From contig MNCI01007974.1 in NCBI GenBank assembly GCA_015680685.1, positions 422,716 through 467,530 on the forward strand: a stretch of DNA of 44,815 bases, written 5' to 3'. The translations under genes and the position numbers were made by a program. The notes below the pieces were generated by a model. The model saw only the letters and a program-made list of their open reading frames with translations, searched no databases and was not told the origin of the DNA. Positions 20,810 to 32,440 of this stretch are shown here, piece by piece (position 1 is the first letter of the stretch; every line of letters starts with the position of its first letter). Origin of the DNA: Gnetum montanum (lineage: Eukaryota > Streptophyta > Gnetopsida > Gnetales > Gnetaceae).

Positions 20810-21689
20810 GGATGAGTGATGAGGTATCCATACACCCAACCATATGAATCACTAAGGCATTCATGTGAAATCCAGTCAAATTTTGTCAACTTATAGTTCT
20901 CTAGTACACTAGTTCCTCTAGGAAGTGAGATGGACATTGAGAATGTTAATTGTCTTCCCAACTACACTTGTGAAGCTTAAGGATATGGTTTAAGTGTAAT
21001 TGAGGCACATGATTTTTATCATTTTATGTTTTGTAAGTTTAATCACCTACAACAATAATGAAAGAGAGAGTAATTCAAGATCTAATTTATCTACCGCCTA
21101 GCTAGCCTAACACAAGTACCCATCTGACTTTCCTGGACATGTCCTAAACACATATAGCCCTGCTAGGTTACCAAACGTTACGTGTTTCTAGGTTACCAAG
21201 TGCTACAAATATGCTTGAGGTTATCATTCTTGTGTTCATTAACAACTAAAAATTAACTGCTTAATTAAAGTGCATTAAAATGAAGTACATGAAAATAAAG
21301 TTCATGAATATTAAATGCATCAAGGAAACATTAATCTATTCTCAGTGCTACAAGGATGATCAAAAGGGTTCATTTTTATTTCCATCACACTACTGTACTT
21401 AGGTACATCACTATTCAAACAAAGATTTGTACACACTCAAAATCCTACTGTAAGCACTTAGAAAATATTTTAACTTTGGAGAAAACAAATTGCAAGAGCT
21501 TCACTATCTATGATGAAAACTAATAAAAAAATAGCTTTAAAACTATCTCAATTGTGAGCCCAAGCACTATATTTATAGGTCAACATATATCCTATGATAT
21601 TGGATATTCGATGTTACATCTTGGGCTTTGATATTAGGTACCCAACATTGATGCTCCAATATCAGAGCTAGTCAAAACATGATTCATCA
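20810..21689 (-). repeat. 3' LTR of element D
   Basis: An 880-bp LTR aligning end to end with 7183-8051. The left end is GGATGAGTGATGAGG where A has TGATGAGTGGCGAGG; the right end is GATTCATCA. TATAAATA lies on the minus strand at 21577-21570, with decayed palindromes (GATATTGGATATTCGATG) upstream. The left flank is the chromovirus integrase. Confidence 0.8.
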
Positions 21690-21702
21690 TACCCCCATGA
21701 CT
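21690..21702 (-). promoter_or_regulatory. Polypurine tract of element D
   Basis: Minus strand AGTCATGGGGGTA abuts the LTR, as in element A. Confidence 0.75.
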
Positions 21703-23629
21703 GAATGAAAACTCATCCTTGAGTGAAAAAGAGGAGAAAAAATTTCCTTATAAAATATTGGAAAGGTAGGGAATTATTGACTAACATATAAACTAACTTA
21801 GATAGAAGAAACCAACTCCTAAGTGCCCAAGTGTATGAATTACAGTCTTTTACAAAATTAGATGTTCATGACAAGAGAAGAGAATAACCTGGATAAAATC
21901 AACATCCACTCCTCTAGCAGCTAAAGAGTGGGGAAAAAGCTTTAATGATCATAAAGAGTCCTTGTCACATGGTGCTGCTATTGCTACTTTTTTTATGAGG
22001 ATAGTCCCACTTCCAGTCTATACATTCTGTCCATGCTTTCCACTACAATCATAACAAAATCATGGATTAGTGTGCAATGTGTAACATATAGCTTTGAAGT
22101 ACCTTGTCTCATCAATGGTTACACTTGGCTAGGTTGTGATTGTGATGAATGGATTCAGTTAATAGTGTTAGCAGGAAAGTTGATAAATAGGGTAAAATGG
22201 ATAAGTGGTCTAGAAAATTTGAAAAGTTCAAATGCAAGGAAATGCTTGAAGAGGGTTTAAGAATTCACAACAGTAACTATAAAAGGTTCATTGAAAATGT
22301 TGTGAATATGTACATAATTGGATGTCATTGATGAGGTAAACAAAAGGATTTGATTATAAAAGTGTCTAAGGATAAAGAACTTAACTAACCCAACCAAAAG
22401 ATATGCCAGTGGATCCTCCCCAAAGTAGGCATAGGCCTTTTATTGCCCTTGCATAACTTCAAAATAAGAAGTTTTTGGGCCCCATGGATGATTAATGGTT
22501 ATAGAAAGTTAAGTATAAAAACCTAGAAGAAACTACCTAAGAATTTCGACACATCAAACTAGAACATCAAACAAGACCATGAAATTGACAGTGAGATGAG
22601 ACATGGAAAACATAGATGGATGAGATAGAGAGTAGAATGGAATTCCTAATTAAGGTTACATGAAGTCCCTCATGAATTCTATGGTTAAATGACTTGATAA
22701 GATCCATCCTTAGTCTAGACCAAAACTAACCATGTTTAGTGAATTTGCATTGCCATTCTAAGACTAGTCCTTCCCCCTGAGATACAAGAGTGCTTCCATA
22801 GAACAACCACTATTCCTTATTAAAGAAGAAAAGAGAATCAGGAAGTGAGGAAGGGCCTTAGTTAGAGGGAACCTTTAGGCATGGGTAACATGTCTTTCTA
22901 GCCCCATAACTAGTGCCTGTAGCCTATTTATTTTGTCTAAGGGGTGTGCTTTGAATTTCCATCATTTTTTATGAGAACCACACCATGCAAAGACTTATTC
23001 AACTTTCTTTCTTGGTCAACATGGAATGGTAAGAAATCCATGAAAACACACATGCACCCAAGCAAGTATAAAGGCATAGAAAATACCAAATCCCCTTGAA
23101 GTCACCTTGTTCAAACCTTTGAATACTTTCCAATTCTGGAAACTACTAAAGTCACAAATTTGTTATAGCTTTATTAATGAAAAAGGGACTACATATTTCT
23201 AGAACAAGAAAAATCATAGAGTTTGTGGATGGGTGGATGTTGTGGACTCACTGCCTATTGCATGAAAAAAAACCATGTCCTCATTATCAATAACAAAATT
23301 TAAAGCTAGTATCTAGACACCAACAATTAAATAACAAAATAGTACATACCACCATTAAGCAATGAATTACCACTATGCTTGGCACTTATTAACAAAAGTT
23401 AGAAAAAAAAATCAAAATAAAATATATATAAAAGAAAGTATAAAACATTCAAGAAATAGCAAATGTACTAATGATGTTGTAAAACAAAAATTTGAAAATA
23501 TTAATAACATAAAAACAAGAAGATGTAAAATAATGAATGTGTGAAACAAAAATGTATAAAACAAAAAGGAGGGAAGACTGAGGAACCACCTATATAGTTA
23601 ACATGGATGGCCATCTCCCCCACAACTAT
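21703..23629 (-). other. 3' noncoding block of element D
   Basis: No gene is supported. From the LTR outward it matches the 3' ends of A (about 128-200) and C (about 39430-39540), then the conserved block with GTGGATCCTCCCCAAAG (22411), CATGCCTAAAGG (reverse complement, near 22877), GTGGATGTTGTGGACTCACTG (23233) and an A-rich stretch (23390-23570). There is no ORF2 and no internal palindrome promoter, unlike A and E. Confidence 0.65.
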
Positions 23630-26600
23630 TTAAAGGGAGGAGATTAAAAATATTGAGCATGGATGTCCATTTGATAAGGCGTTTATTGTATTAGTTGGCC
23701 TATGCTCATTGAAAGGTTTGACTTGTTGAATGTTGACCAGCTGTTTCTTGTCTGGGCTCTCAATTTTGTAGATCATCATGGCCCCAGAAGGAAAAGTTTC
23801 ATAAATTATATAAGGTCCTTCCCACAACATCTGGAACTTAGTTTGTTGAGATACATGTGTTGGATTCCAATAGAAAACCTTATCTCTCGATTGAAATTTG
23901 ACCTTCCTTATTTTAAGGTCATGATGCACTTTTTTTTTTTGTATGCCTTGTGCAACTCATTGGATGATAGGGCCACCAATCAATTTTTGTCTAGCAAGTT
24001 GAGATCCATTATTCTTTCCTTTTGTGCTAGACTCAAGTCAAGGTCAAGGTCACAAGTTTTTGACAGTATATGGAGCTCGGATTGAATCGAAAGTGTTGGT
24101 AATTTTTCATACATAAGCTCATAGAGGGAGTAGCCTATACGAAGTTTCCATGTTTATTAGTAGGCCCATAGGGCATCGTTGAGTTTTGTGCCCCAGTCTT
24201 TCCTATATTTGCTAGTAGTTCTTATTATAATCCTTGTGATTTCCCCATTTGTAACCTCAGCTTGACCATAGGTTTGGGGGTGGTAGGGTGTTGTGAGTTT
24301 ATGTTCAAACCCTAAGTATTGCATGAGCTTCCAAAAAGTAGTGCTTGTAAAGTGAGTTCCATTATCAAAAATTAATGCATGTGGCACACCAAACCTATTT
24401 ACAACATTTTTTTGTACAAACTGAGCAACAGTAGAAGATGTATAGTTAGTGATAGCTACTGCTTCTGCCCATTTCATACAATAGTCAAAAATGACTATGA
24501 TGTACACATTTCTATTTAACATAGGTGTGATGGGACCCATGAAATCAATGCCCTAGATGTTGAAGGATTCTAATGGTTGAATCCATTGTTAAGGTTCCTC
24601 CATTCAAGTAGTCATTTCACCATCTCGTTGGAATCATTTACAATAGTGGACATATTGGTGAGCATCCCTAAGGATTGTTGGCCAGTAGTACCCTACCATC
24701 AGAATTTTAACAGCCGTGCACCTCCCAGCATAGTGACCCCCATAAGAACCTTCATGAGCATCCTGGAGAATGCACAGTTGATCAACATGAGGGACATACT
24801 AACGAACTAGGCCATCGACACACACCTTGTAGAGGTGTCCATTGATCTCCATAAATCATTTCACCTATTGAAGAAACTACTATTTCTTTCAATGGTCTAG
24901 TCCTTATGGCATCTCCTGAGTGAGAAGATAGGTGAGAATGTCATCATACCATTTAGGCTCATTGGGCAATTTTTCAGTTATAACCCCAACAAAGAGGAGT
25001 TTAGCAGTAAACATATTAGATAGTGGGTTCTCCTCCTCTATATTATCCCATTGTAATTAAGACAAGTGATCAAAGACCACATTCTTAGTGCCCTTTCGAT
25101 CTACCATTGTGAGATTGAATTCTTATAAGATCATCAACCACTATATGACATGGGGGCTCACCATTGGTTTGTTCATTAGAAAGCAGATGGCACTATGATC
25201 TGTGTGCACAAACACTTTGTATCCAAAAACATAATGCCTAAACTTTTCTAGAGCAAACACCATTGTCATGAATTCTTTATTTGTAGTAGTGTAGTTTAGT
25301 TGTGCGCCCAAAATTCTTTAGCTAGCGCAATGGATTTAGTATGGACGTTTCTTGTCATCCATCTATGTAAGCATATCTTCCAAGGCATAATTTGATGCAT
25401 CTTTCATAACATGAAATGGTCTAGACCAGTCGAGTGCTTGTAGGATTAGAGTTTTTACAAGTTTCTCCTTTAGTTACTAGAATGCTTTCTCACATTCATC
25501 GGTCCAGAAAAATGGAGCATCTTTCTTTGTCAGCTCAACCAATGGTTTTGCAATCTTAGAGAAATTCTCTATGAATCATGGGTAGTAGTCAATATGTTTA
25601 AGGAATGACCAAACATCTTTAACAGTTTTTGGTTGGTAGGTTATTCCTTAGATAACTCTTATTTTTAGGGTTGACCTCAATTCCTACTTGTGATATTTTG
25701 TGCCCCAATACAATGCTTTCCTAGACCATCAAGTGAATCTTTTGCTAGTTGAGCTTGAGGTTTGTCTCAACACATCATTTCAGTACTTGCTCAAGGTAGT
25801 CTAAGGATTTCTCAAATGTAGCTCCATTAGTGGAGATTTCATCCATAAAAACTTCCACACCACTACCAATTTACTATTGAAAAATGCTTTAAACCAAGTG
25901 TTGGAATATAGCAGGGGCATTGCATAGACCAAAAGGCATCTTGCGATATGCAAAAGTTTCCCAAGGACACATGAATGTTGTCTTGGCTTGGTCCTCTGGT
26001 GAGATCTAGATTTGGTTATAGCCACAATAACCATCTAGGAAACTATAGTAGCAATGCCCAAATATTGTGTCTAACACCTTATCAACAAATGGCAACGGAA
26101 AATGGTCCTTGAATGTTGCCATATTTAGCAATCAAAAATCAATGCAGACCCACTACTTACCACCTTTCTTAGGCACAATAACAAGTGACTAACCCACTCA
26201 CTATCTATAATGGGATAAATGAACCCTTCCTTAAGGAGTTGTTCAATTTCCTCTTTGATGATCTACTTTAGTTTGGGGTTCAATCACCTCTATGGTTGCC
26301 TCTTTGGCTTCATGGCTGGATTAGTGTAGATATGATGCCAACATATCCTAGGATCAATCATTGTGAGTTTAGGATGTGACCAAGAAAAAGTTGTTGATCA
26401 TTTTTCAATCATATTTAACAACATCTTTTTCTATTCTGGAGCAAGATTGGCATTGATTATTACTGGCTTCCCATTTTTTAAGAACACATACTTCATGTTG
26501 GCCAGTAGTGTTTTTAGCTCATGGGGCTCTTGCTTGAAATTTTTAGAAATTTCCAACTCTCTCCAATAGGTATCATCATTTTCATCATCAGAGAGTTGGT

Positions 26601-26750
26601 GATGAACTTGCTCTAGTTCATCCATGCCTATGACATATGTGCATGTCAGGCTCTTAGTCGGTTCCATGCAAAGTGTGTTGCTTTTATAATTAGCAATCAA
26701 TCACTAGGTACCCTCCTATTTTTTGGCTATTGCATATAGACACCTTTGAA
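23630..26750 (-). pseudogene. pol: pol of element D (Athila-type RT-RNase H-integrase)
   Basis: Read 26750 to 23630. The N-terminal part has HELKTLLANMKYVFL and KPVIINANLAPE, then KEEIEQLLKEGFIYPI before RT. RT (about 26330-25640) keeps LDGYCGYNQI, SPEDQAKTTF and MPFGLCNAPAIFQ, but the catalytic box reads FMDE instead of FMDD. RNase H (about 25410-25040) keeps AQLNYTTTNKEF and CTDHSAICFLMNK. Integrase has the zinc region GSYGGHYAGRCTAVKIL (near 24740) and core IFDNGTHFTS, YHPQTYGQAEVTNGEI and DWGTKLNDALWAY (24540-24157), then a C-terminal part (23929-23630) with DKVFYWN and FNEHRP. Motifs are those of the Athila lineage. Many stops and shifts make it inactive. Confidence 0.8.
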
Positions 26751-26900
26751 TTTCTGCTTCTATTGCACATTGCTTGCATGTAGAGATGGATTCTTATTTC
26801 ACTAACTAGAGTTTCTACACACAATTGCACCCTATATCATTATACGCGATGCATGGAACTTTCTTCTTCTCAATCTTTTCGAATGCATTTTCTTTGGATA
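26751..26900. other. Unassigned junction between element D and LINE 2
   Basis: The minus strand could be read as more D polyprotein (MDIRDLSLKISKENAFEKIE lies at about 26930-26870). I cannot place the exact LINE 2 insertion point. Confidence 0.3.
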
Positions 26901-27089
26901 TTTTTAGGGAAAGATCTCTAATGTCCATTCTTGCAAAAATAAAATCCATGGTTGAAGCCATGATAAAAACTATACAAACCATTTCAACCACTATATAGTT
27001 GAAATATTCATCATCAAATGTTGAAGCAACTTAAATTTAGACAAATATGGATACTCTATAGTCAAATTTGAATTTTCTTGTGTAAAAAA

Positions 27090-27520
27090 TTGTAACTGCT
27101 CACTCAAGGATAGAAGTAGGTACTGAGAAAAGGCGTGAAGATGAAGAAAAGCATGAAAAAATCTAGAATCTTCAAATTTTAAGAATCCCTAAATAACATG
27201 ATGAGGATCTCTTACAAGTCATGTTAGATTTCTTTACAAAACAAATGTACATTTCTTCTACCATGATAATTAGTGCAAACAGAGTTGGTCCTAAGGGAGA
27301 TAAACCTTAGTAGATTATTATTAAGTTTGCTAACTGGTGTGAAAGAGATAAGGTTTGGAATAATAGAACTATCTAGAAAGGATAGAATATTTGGATTAAT
27401 GAAGACCTAACCAAAAAAGAGTATGAAAAAAGCATGAAGAATGGTAGAAATTTAAAAAAGCTCATGCTGAAGGTAAAATTGCTTATTTGAAATATAAATA
27501 TGTTGCAGGCATTGGGAAAA
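27090..27520 (+). pseudogene. LINE 2 ORF1-like RNA-binding protein (fragment)
   Basis: Shifting frames give RREDEEKHEKI, then NLQILRIPK, VMLDFFTKQM, ANRVGPKGDKP, IIIKFANWCERDKVWNN and NIWINEDLTKKEYE. This is the order of the L1 ORF1 RRM and C-terminal domain (NLRI..GIPE, HRvG, PIIvkF, vneDLt) common in non-plant L1s and seen in some plant LINEs. It would bind LINE RNA. Stops and at least one frameshift break it. Confidence 0.6.
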
Positions 27521-27576
27521 TCCTTCAAAATAGGATTTTCTTCTATTACATGTGGTTTCCTTAATGTTGAAGGTTC

Positions 27577-27581
27577 ATTGG
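27577..27581. repeat. Target site duplication of element C (left)
   Basis: ATTGG directly precedes the 5' LTR. An identical ATTGG follows the 3' LTR at 40397-40401. Confidence 0.8.
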
Positions 27582-28437
27582 TAATGAATCGCATTTTGCT
27601 TAGGCCTCGATATCGAATCCCCGATATCGGATCACATGCTATGATGTTGGATATTTGATATCATGGGGCCTATTTTTGCATATAAATATGTGTGCTCCCA
27701 CTAAGTATTTGAAATATTGTGGTCATTTTGTAGTTAGACTCTTGCATTTTTATTCCATAGTCTTAAAGAATAGTCAGTGAGTGCCTATAGTGTGGATTTG
27801 AGTCAAGTGTATGATGTCTTATTCAAGTGACAATGTACCTGGACACATTCCATGAACAACAATAAGATCGAGATTGATTCTTATTCATTGCAGCACTTTG
27901 ACTTAGATTAGATTTACTTTTAATGCAATTTATATTTCATGTACTTAGTTAATATTTACATTTCCATGCACGTTAATGAATTATCAGAATGAGTGTAACT
28001 AGTTTTAAGCATAAACATGTATTTGCTTGGTAATCCCAGCAGTGTTATTACTTAGTTCGCCTAGTAGCATAGTGCTTGGTAATCCCAAAAGTGGATATGT
28101 GAGTTCATGACATGTACGGCAAGCTAGAACAAACACTCATCACCCATAGGCTAGTTTAAACTTTATCTTTGCATTGTTAATTAGATTAAATAATTAATTT
28201 CTCTATTATTGTTAGGAGTAGCATAAGGCCAAAACAACATCAATTATCATATGTCTCACTTTGGAATAAACCATATGTGACAAAGCTACCACTAGTCCAA
28301 GTAGAAATATAGTGAACTATGATCAAGGCACAATGATCTAGATGCCACAACTAGTCCCATCCATGGAATTTGACCAAATCATGCATGAATGCTTATGATT
28401 CATATGATTAGGTGTATGGGGTATCCACCACTCATCA
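27582..28437 (+). repeat. 5' LTR of element C
   Basis: 856 bp, starting TAATGAATC (from TGATGAATC) and ending CTCATCA. CGATATCG palindromes lie at 27606-27630 and TATAAATA at 27681-27688. It matches 39555-40396 throughout. Confidence 0.85.
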
Positions 28438-28438
28438 T

Positions 28439-28456
28439 TGGCCCCATTTTCGAATT
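28439..28456 (+). promoter_or_regulatory. Decayed tRNA-Asp primer binding site
   Basis: TGGCCCCATTTTCGAATT stands where A has TGGTGCCATTGCCGGGGA. The downstream GTTAGTCATCTAGATTAG matches the leader of A and E, confirming the position. Confidence 0.55.
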
Positions 28457-28567
28457 GATGTTAGTCATCTAGATTAGTTATATTATACATGATCATTGTA
28501 ATGTATTAATAATCTATCTTGTAGAAAACATTAATATTTTAAGTCACACACATTATTAGACAAAATT

Positions 28568-29757
28568 ATGTCTTCTTCACATAGGACCAAGTATGATGAA
28601 AACACTCATAGAAGAAATAATAGGTTCTATACTGAAGAGAATTGGTGTGAACAATGTCAAGTAGGGGTTTCATATGCTCATTTCCATCCTTACTACACAC
28701 AAGAACTATGTTCAACTGGTACAGACAATCCTAGAGGAGATGGAGAAAGTTCTAGAAGAAGCAAGGCCTCAAGGCCTAGGACCTTATCTAAACCTAGAAA
28801 AGTTAAATCAAGGAACCATGGGGATAACTATAGGAGCCATGGTGATTCTCCTAGTTCCCCATCTTCCTCTTCCTCTTCCTCTTCAATGTCTAGTTTTGAT
28901 GAAGATGAATGTAGGTATAGAAATAGAGATCCACTAAGGGGTCAAGACAAAAATAGAAATAGAAATAGAAGAGATCATCAAAGTGAGCATAGACAAGATC
29001 ATCATAATAAGATAAATAGAAATATAAATCATCACCATGACATGTCTGATGATGATGAACCCTTGTTGGCTACTAGGGACATGACACAAATAACGAAGGT
29101 AGTTAGAATACCCTAATGGCATTAAAGGGATAGTTGCATCAAACGATTTGATATGGATAACATTCCTAAATTTAGGGGAGGCTATAATTCTAATCCACAA
29201 CATCATTTACAAGCCTTCCATAATGCCTGCACCTTGCAAAATATTGAACGCAAGTGGCAAAAGCTTAAGCTCTTTCCTAGGACACTAGTTGATGAAGCTG
29301 AAAGTTGGTATAGACCTTTGGAACCAAATTCATTCACCAGTTTTTCACAATGTTAGAACTCTTTAACAAGAAATACCAAACCTATGCGAGAGTGTCCAAC
29401 TTGAGAAAACAAATCCAAGGATAGAAGCAAGAAAATCATGAACCCTTGGATGTGGCCTTGGATAGATACTATGTGCTACTACATAGATGTCCAAGCCATG
29501 ATTTCTCTCAAAAAAAGTAACTTTTTCACATCATAAATGGTCTCCATAATGAAACAAGGGAGACCCTTGGGATTTATGCCCAAGGTTGGTTATATGAATT
29601 AAAAGCCCATAAGATATAAAGGCTAATCTAGCATGTGGCAAAAGAAGAAGGAGAGCTATGTAAATGAGAGAATGTAGAGGAATATAATCCAACTCTTCAA
29701 AAGAAGAGGGTCCATATCTATGATGAGAAAAATGAGGCAGCTCTCAAGAAGATGACA
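28568..29757 (+). pseudogene. gag: gag of element C (3'-truncated)
   Basis: ATG at 28568 opens a clean frame to 29116 with a Ser-rich and Arg/Asn-rich linker (SSPSSPSSSSSSSS, RNRNRRDHQSEHRQDHH), then DMSDDDEPLLATRDMTQI. The capsid domain follows (29117-29660) in two frames: NIPKFRGGYNSNPQHHLQAF, KLKLFPRTLVDEAESWYR, KYQTYARVSNLRKQIQG and THKI-like tail. It retains Cys in NACTLQNI where A has a stop. The frame continues with KKRVHIYDEKNEAALKKM until it meets inverted ORF2 sequence of E at about 29757. Confidence 0.7.
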
Positions 29758-31821
29758 GCTTATTTCAATGGCTGTCTTCTGCTAGATGGTGCATACCTCC
29801 TCCATGGAGAGGATTTTGTTCTCTCTAGCTAAGCAGCTTATGTCTTAGTTGACTCTTATTAGTTATTCTTGCATTTGCTAGAAACTTTCCTGGAGAACAC
29901 TCTTGTGTTTTTTAACTATCGTCAACTAAATATTTTTGGCAACAAGGAGTTTATTCTCTTCTTACAAGGCCTTGAGTGCTTTTGCATGTGCATATGTCTA
30001 AGCTTGTGCTTCTGAAGCATCCTAATCAGCCTTCTTCTTTTCCATTTCCACCCTTTTATTCTCCACTAACAATTTATTTAATTGCTCTATCCTAAATGAT
30101 TCTAGCTAATCAACTAGAACAAGTTGGAACAGGTCCCACTATTCAGCTTATAGGGTAACAAACTTTTCTTGGAGTCTCCTCAACTCATCTTCTGTGTGTT
30201 TTGCCCTAACCTTAGCCATGACCAACTTTCCTTTAGTGGAAATGAGTTCTAACTGTGTCATTGTAACATCCTGGGGAATGTCAAAAAAGGATGTCATTAC
30301 TTGTCCTATTTGCAACAAGAAATCCAGAGCATCTTCATGTTCCACAGGAGTCATTGAGGTACCGACCAGAACTTGAGCATCACATGCTCCTATGAAATCT
30401 ACCGATGACACAACAAGGACGTTAAATCATTCTTTGATGTGGTCCGCAACCACCTTTGCTATTCCAACTACATCCTAGTGTTGCATGACCACCACTGTGG
30501 CACCTTCACTAGTTTCTAATTGTACTTGGAATGATGCAGCATTTCCCAAGATTTGTTGTGACCAATGCGATTTCCTTCCTTCTATTTAAATTAAGACATC
30601 ACCCCTTGTAGGATCAATTGATATGGTGGATTATATGGCATCATTGATTACCTTAAAGAGATTGGCCTCATCCCTACTTCCCCAACTGACTATCTCTATG
30701 ATGGTCCTGAGATGGCTCATCGAAGGTCGGTAATCTTGCAGTAGTGATGGTAATTGCTAGTCCTACTGGCCTATGGGTTGCATGCTAGGCCCTGATTTTT
30801 GTTGTTGGCTAAGCCTTGTGTCTAGAAGTTGGTTGGGCCCTACCATTTGAGGTGCAATGGGCCAAACCTTCTATTATTGTTCAAGCTCTAGCATATCATC
30901 AACATCTTTTTTTAGTGCTGGCGGCTTAAGTAATTCAACATATGAAGTATTTTGAGCTTTTTTGAGGACATCATTAGTATACCCCAAAATTTCAGCACAC
31001 TGGCACAGCTTCTTGATTAGACAAGGAAAGGGAAGTGCGAACTTTCCTATCTTCCATTCTTTGAACTGCCTTAATATTTTTATTAAATATAAATGGGGCA
31101 AATTTGCATCAACCTTGCCCATCAAAATTGCACTTCCTCTAGCCACATAGGTAGAAATTCTATTTAACCCCTTTGTTGGAAAAATCTAATGGGTGCCAAT
31201 TTTAAAATAAATTCTCTCTTCAAAGGTTAGTTCTCCATATGTCTTGTCTCCTTTGTTGTATGTCCTTTTCAGCCATACTTTTCTTACATTTGCATTGGAC
31301 CGGGTGGATAGATGAGCAACTTTAGGCCTTGTATTTGGAAGATTCAGAACTTCTGCAATGGCCTTTATGGAGAAGTCAATTGAAATTTCACCAATATCGA
31401 TGGTGGTGCCTTCCTCCTTATTATGCCAAAATTGATAGGTTTCACCCAAATACCATTCTCCACTTTCTGAGAAGATAGGCCATAGTGGAGATCCCTTAAG
31501 TTGATCCTTGATTGGTTCAAAAGTGAATTCAATAAAAGGCCCAAAATTAAGTTCCACAATCACTGTAGTGGATGTGGACCTTTCCCATATGGCTTGAACA
31601 CATTCTGGGGACAACATGAGATTTTGTCCTTGTTTGGGTGCCCTAACGTCTCCACCTTCTAATTGGCCAGATTATGTAATAATATGGGTTTCTTGATAAC
31701 TGCTAAATGATTGAGCCTCCTACTCTACATGTTCTACGTAAGGTCCTTGGCCTTTGCCTCTTCTCGAGCATTTGGCTACACCTTGAGAAGGTCCTTCCTA
31801 TTGTCTTCATTTATGGGCCAT
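29757..31821 (-). pseudogene. ORF2 of element E (PF20167-like domain, coiled coil; 3'-truncated)
   Basis: The same gene as 286-3072. From ATG 31821 one frame is kept for about 690 codons without net frameshift, but with more than twenty stops. The domain shows GSPLWPIFS, WYLGETYQFWHNKEEGTT, ISIDFSIKAIAEVLNLPN and FPCLIKKLCQCAEI, and the coiled-coil part has ALKALxEENKLL. Homology to A ends at EIS near 29757, where element C gag begins on the other strand. At least four stops are at the same codons as in A: after the Thr-rich N-terminus, MQH(stop)D, D(stop)L and QE(stop)(L/F)I. Function is unknown. Confidence 0.7.
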
Positions 31822-31890
31822 CTGTAATCACACAAAGATCGATTATTAGTAAGGTTATTTAAAGAAATTCAATTATCTCATACCTTACTC
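31822..31890 (-). promoter_or_regulatory. Splice acceptor and branch site before ORF2 (E copy)
   Basis: Minus strand TAAGGTATGAG (donor-like), ACCTTACTAAT (branch-like) and TGTGTGATTACAG directly precede the ATG, matching element A. Confidence 0.4.
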
Positions 31891-32144
31891 ATTGCCTTTA
31901 ATAAATGTTTAACTTTTTGCTTAGTGTGATTTTAGAGTTAGAAATTTTTTCAAGGAAGTTCCCCTAAAAAATTTTAATGTCAGGCTTGATCTACTCAAGT
32001 GACTCTTATAATAATTTTAAATGATTTGGATGAAGAATGAAAATTAGTTTAGCATGATTTTTTAATATTTCCAAAGAGTACTTACCCCTATGATATCCTT
32101 CAAGCAATAGCAAATTTTGAAAAATTTATGCATAAATTCTATCA

Positions 32145-32160
32145 TACCCCTCCCCCACGA
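32145..32160 (-). promoter_or_regulatory. Internal polypurine tract (E copy)
   Basis: Minus strand TCGTGGGGGAGGGGTATGAT spans this site. It is nearly the 3' polypurine tract plus the first LTR bases (GTGGGGGTATGATGAG), yet it lies about 330 nt upstream of the ORF2 ATG. Confidence 0.45.
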
Positions 32161-32348
32161 TGAAGTTAAATAGTTTGGGTTTAATTAGGTTTGATCAGAA
32201 AATAAATCAGAGCGTTAATGAGCGAAATATTGACAGTTGAATTTTAGAATCTCAAATCGCTAAAAATCATGAAAGAAAGTTTGAACAACTCTCCTGTGTC
32301 AACTATTGAAAATGACTTTTGTAGCACATGTGGGCCCCATATATATAG

Positions 32349-32440
32349 TTTTTATAGATGTGATAGCACGTACCAGGTATCGTGTCAGACCCAATACTAG
32401 GTACCCAATATTGCATCCTATCCAAAATAGGGTACTTAGT
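32349..32440 (-). promoter_or_regulatory. Internal promoter of ORF2 (E copy, decayed)
   Basis: TATAAAAA on the minus strand (32356-32349) lies next to decayed palindrome words (GGTATCGTGTC, CCAATACTAGGTACCCAATATTG). It is equivalent to 3545-3680 of element A, but the 45-bp periodicity is no longer clear. Confidence 0.4.

Larger units (their letters stand above)
20810..26750 (-). mobile_element. Element D: Athila-type LTR retrotransposon with pol (5' part missing)
   Basis: In minus orientation: decayed pol (26750-23630), 3' noncoding block (23629-21703), polypurine tract and 3' LTR. The 5' side (gag, 5' LTR) is not in the window; LINE 2 begins near 26900. LTR ends and polypurine tract match elements A, C and E/F, so this is the pol-bearing branch of the same family, and it lacks the ORF2 cassette. 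Confidence 0.75.
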
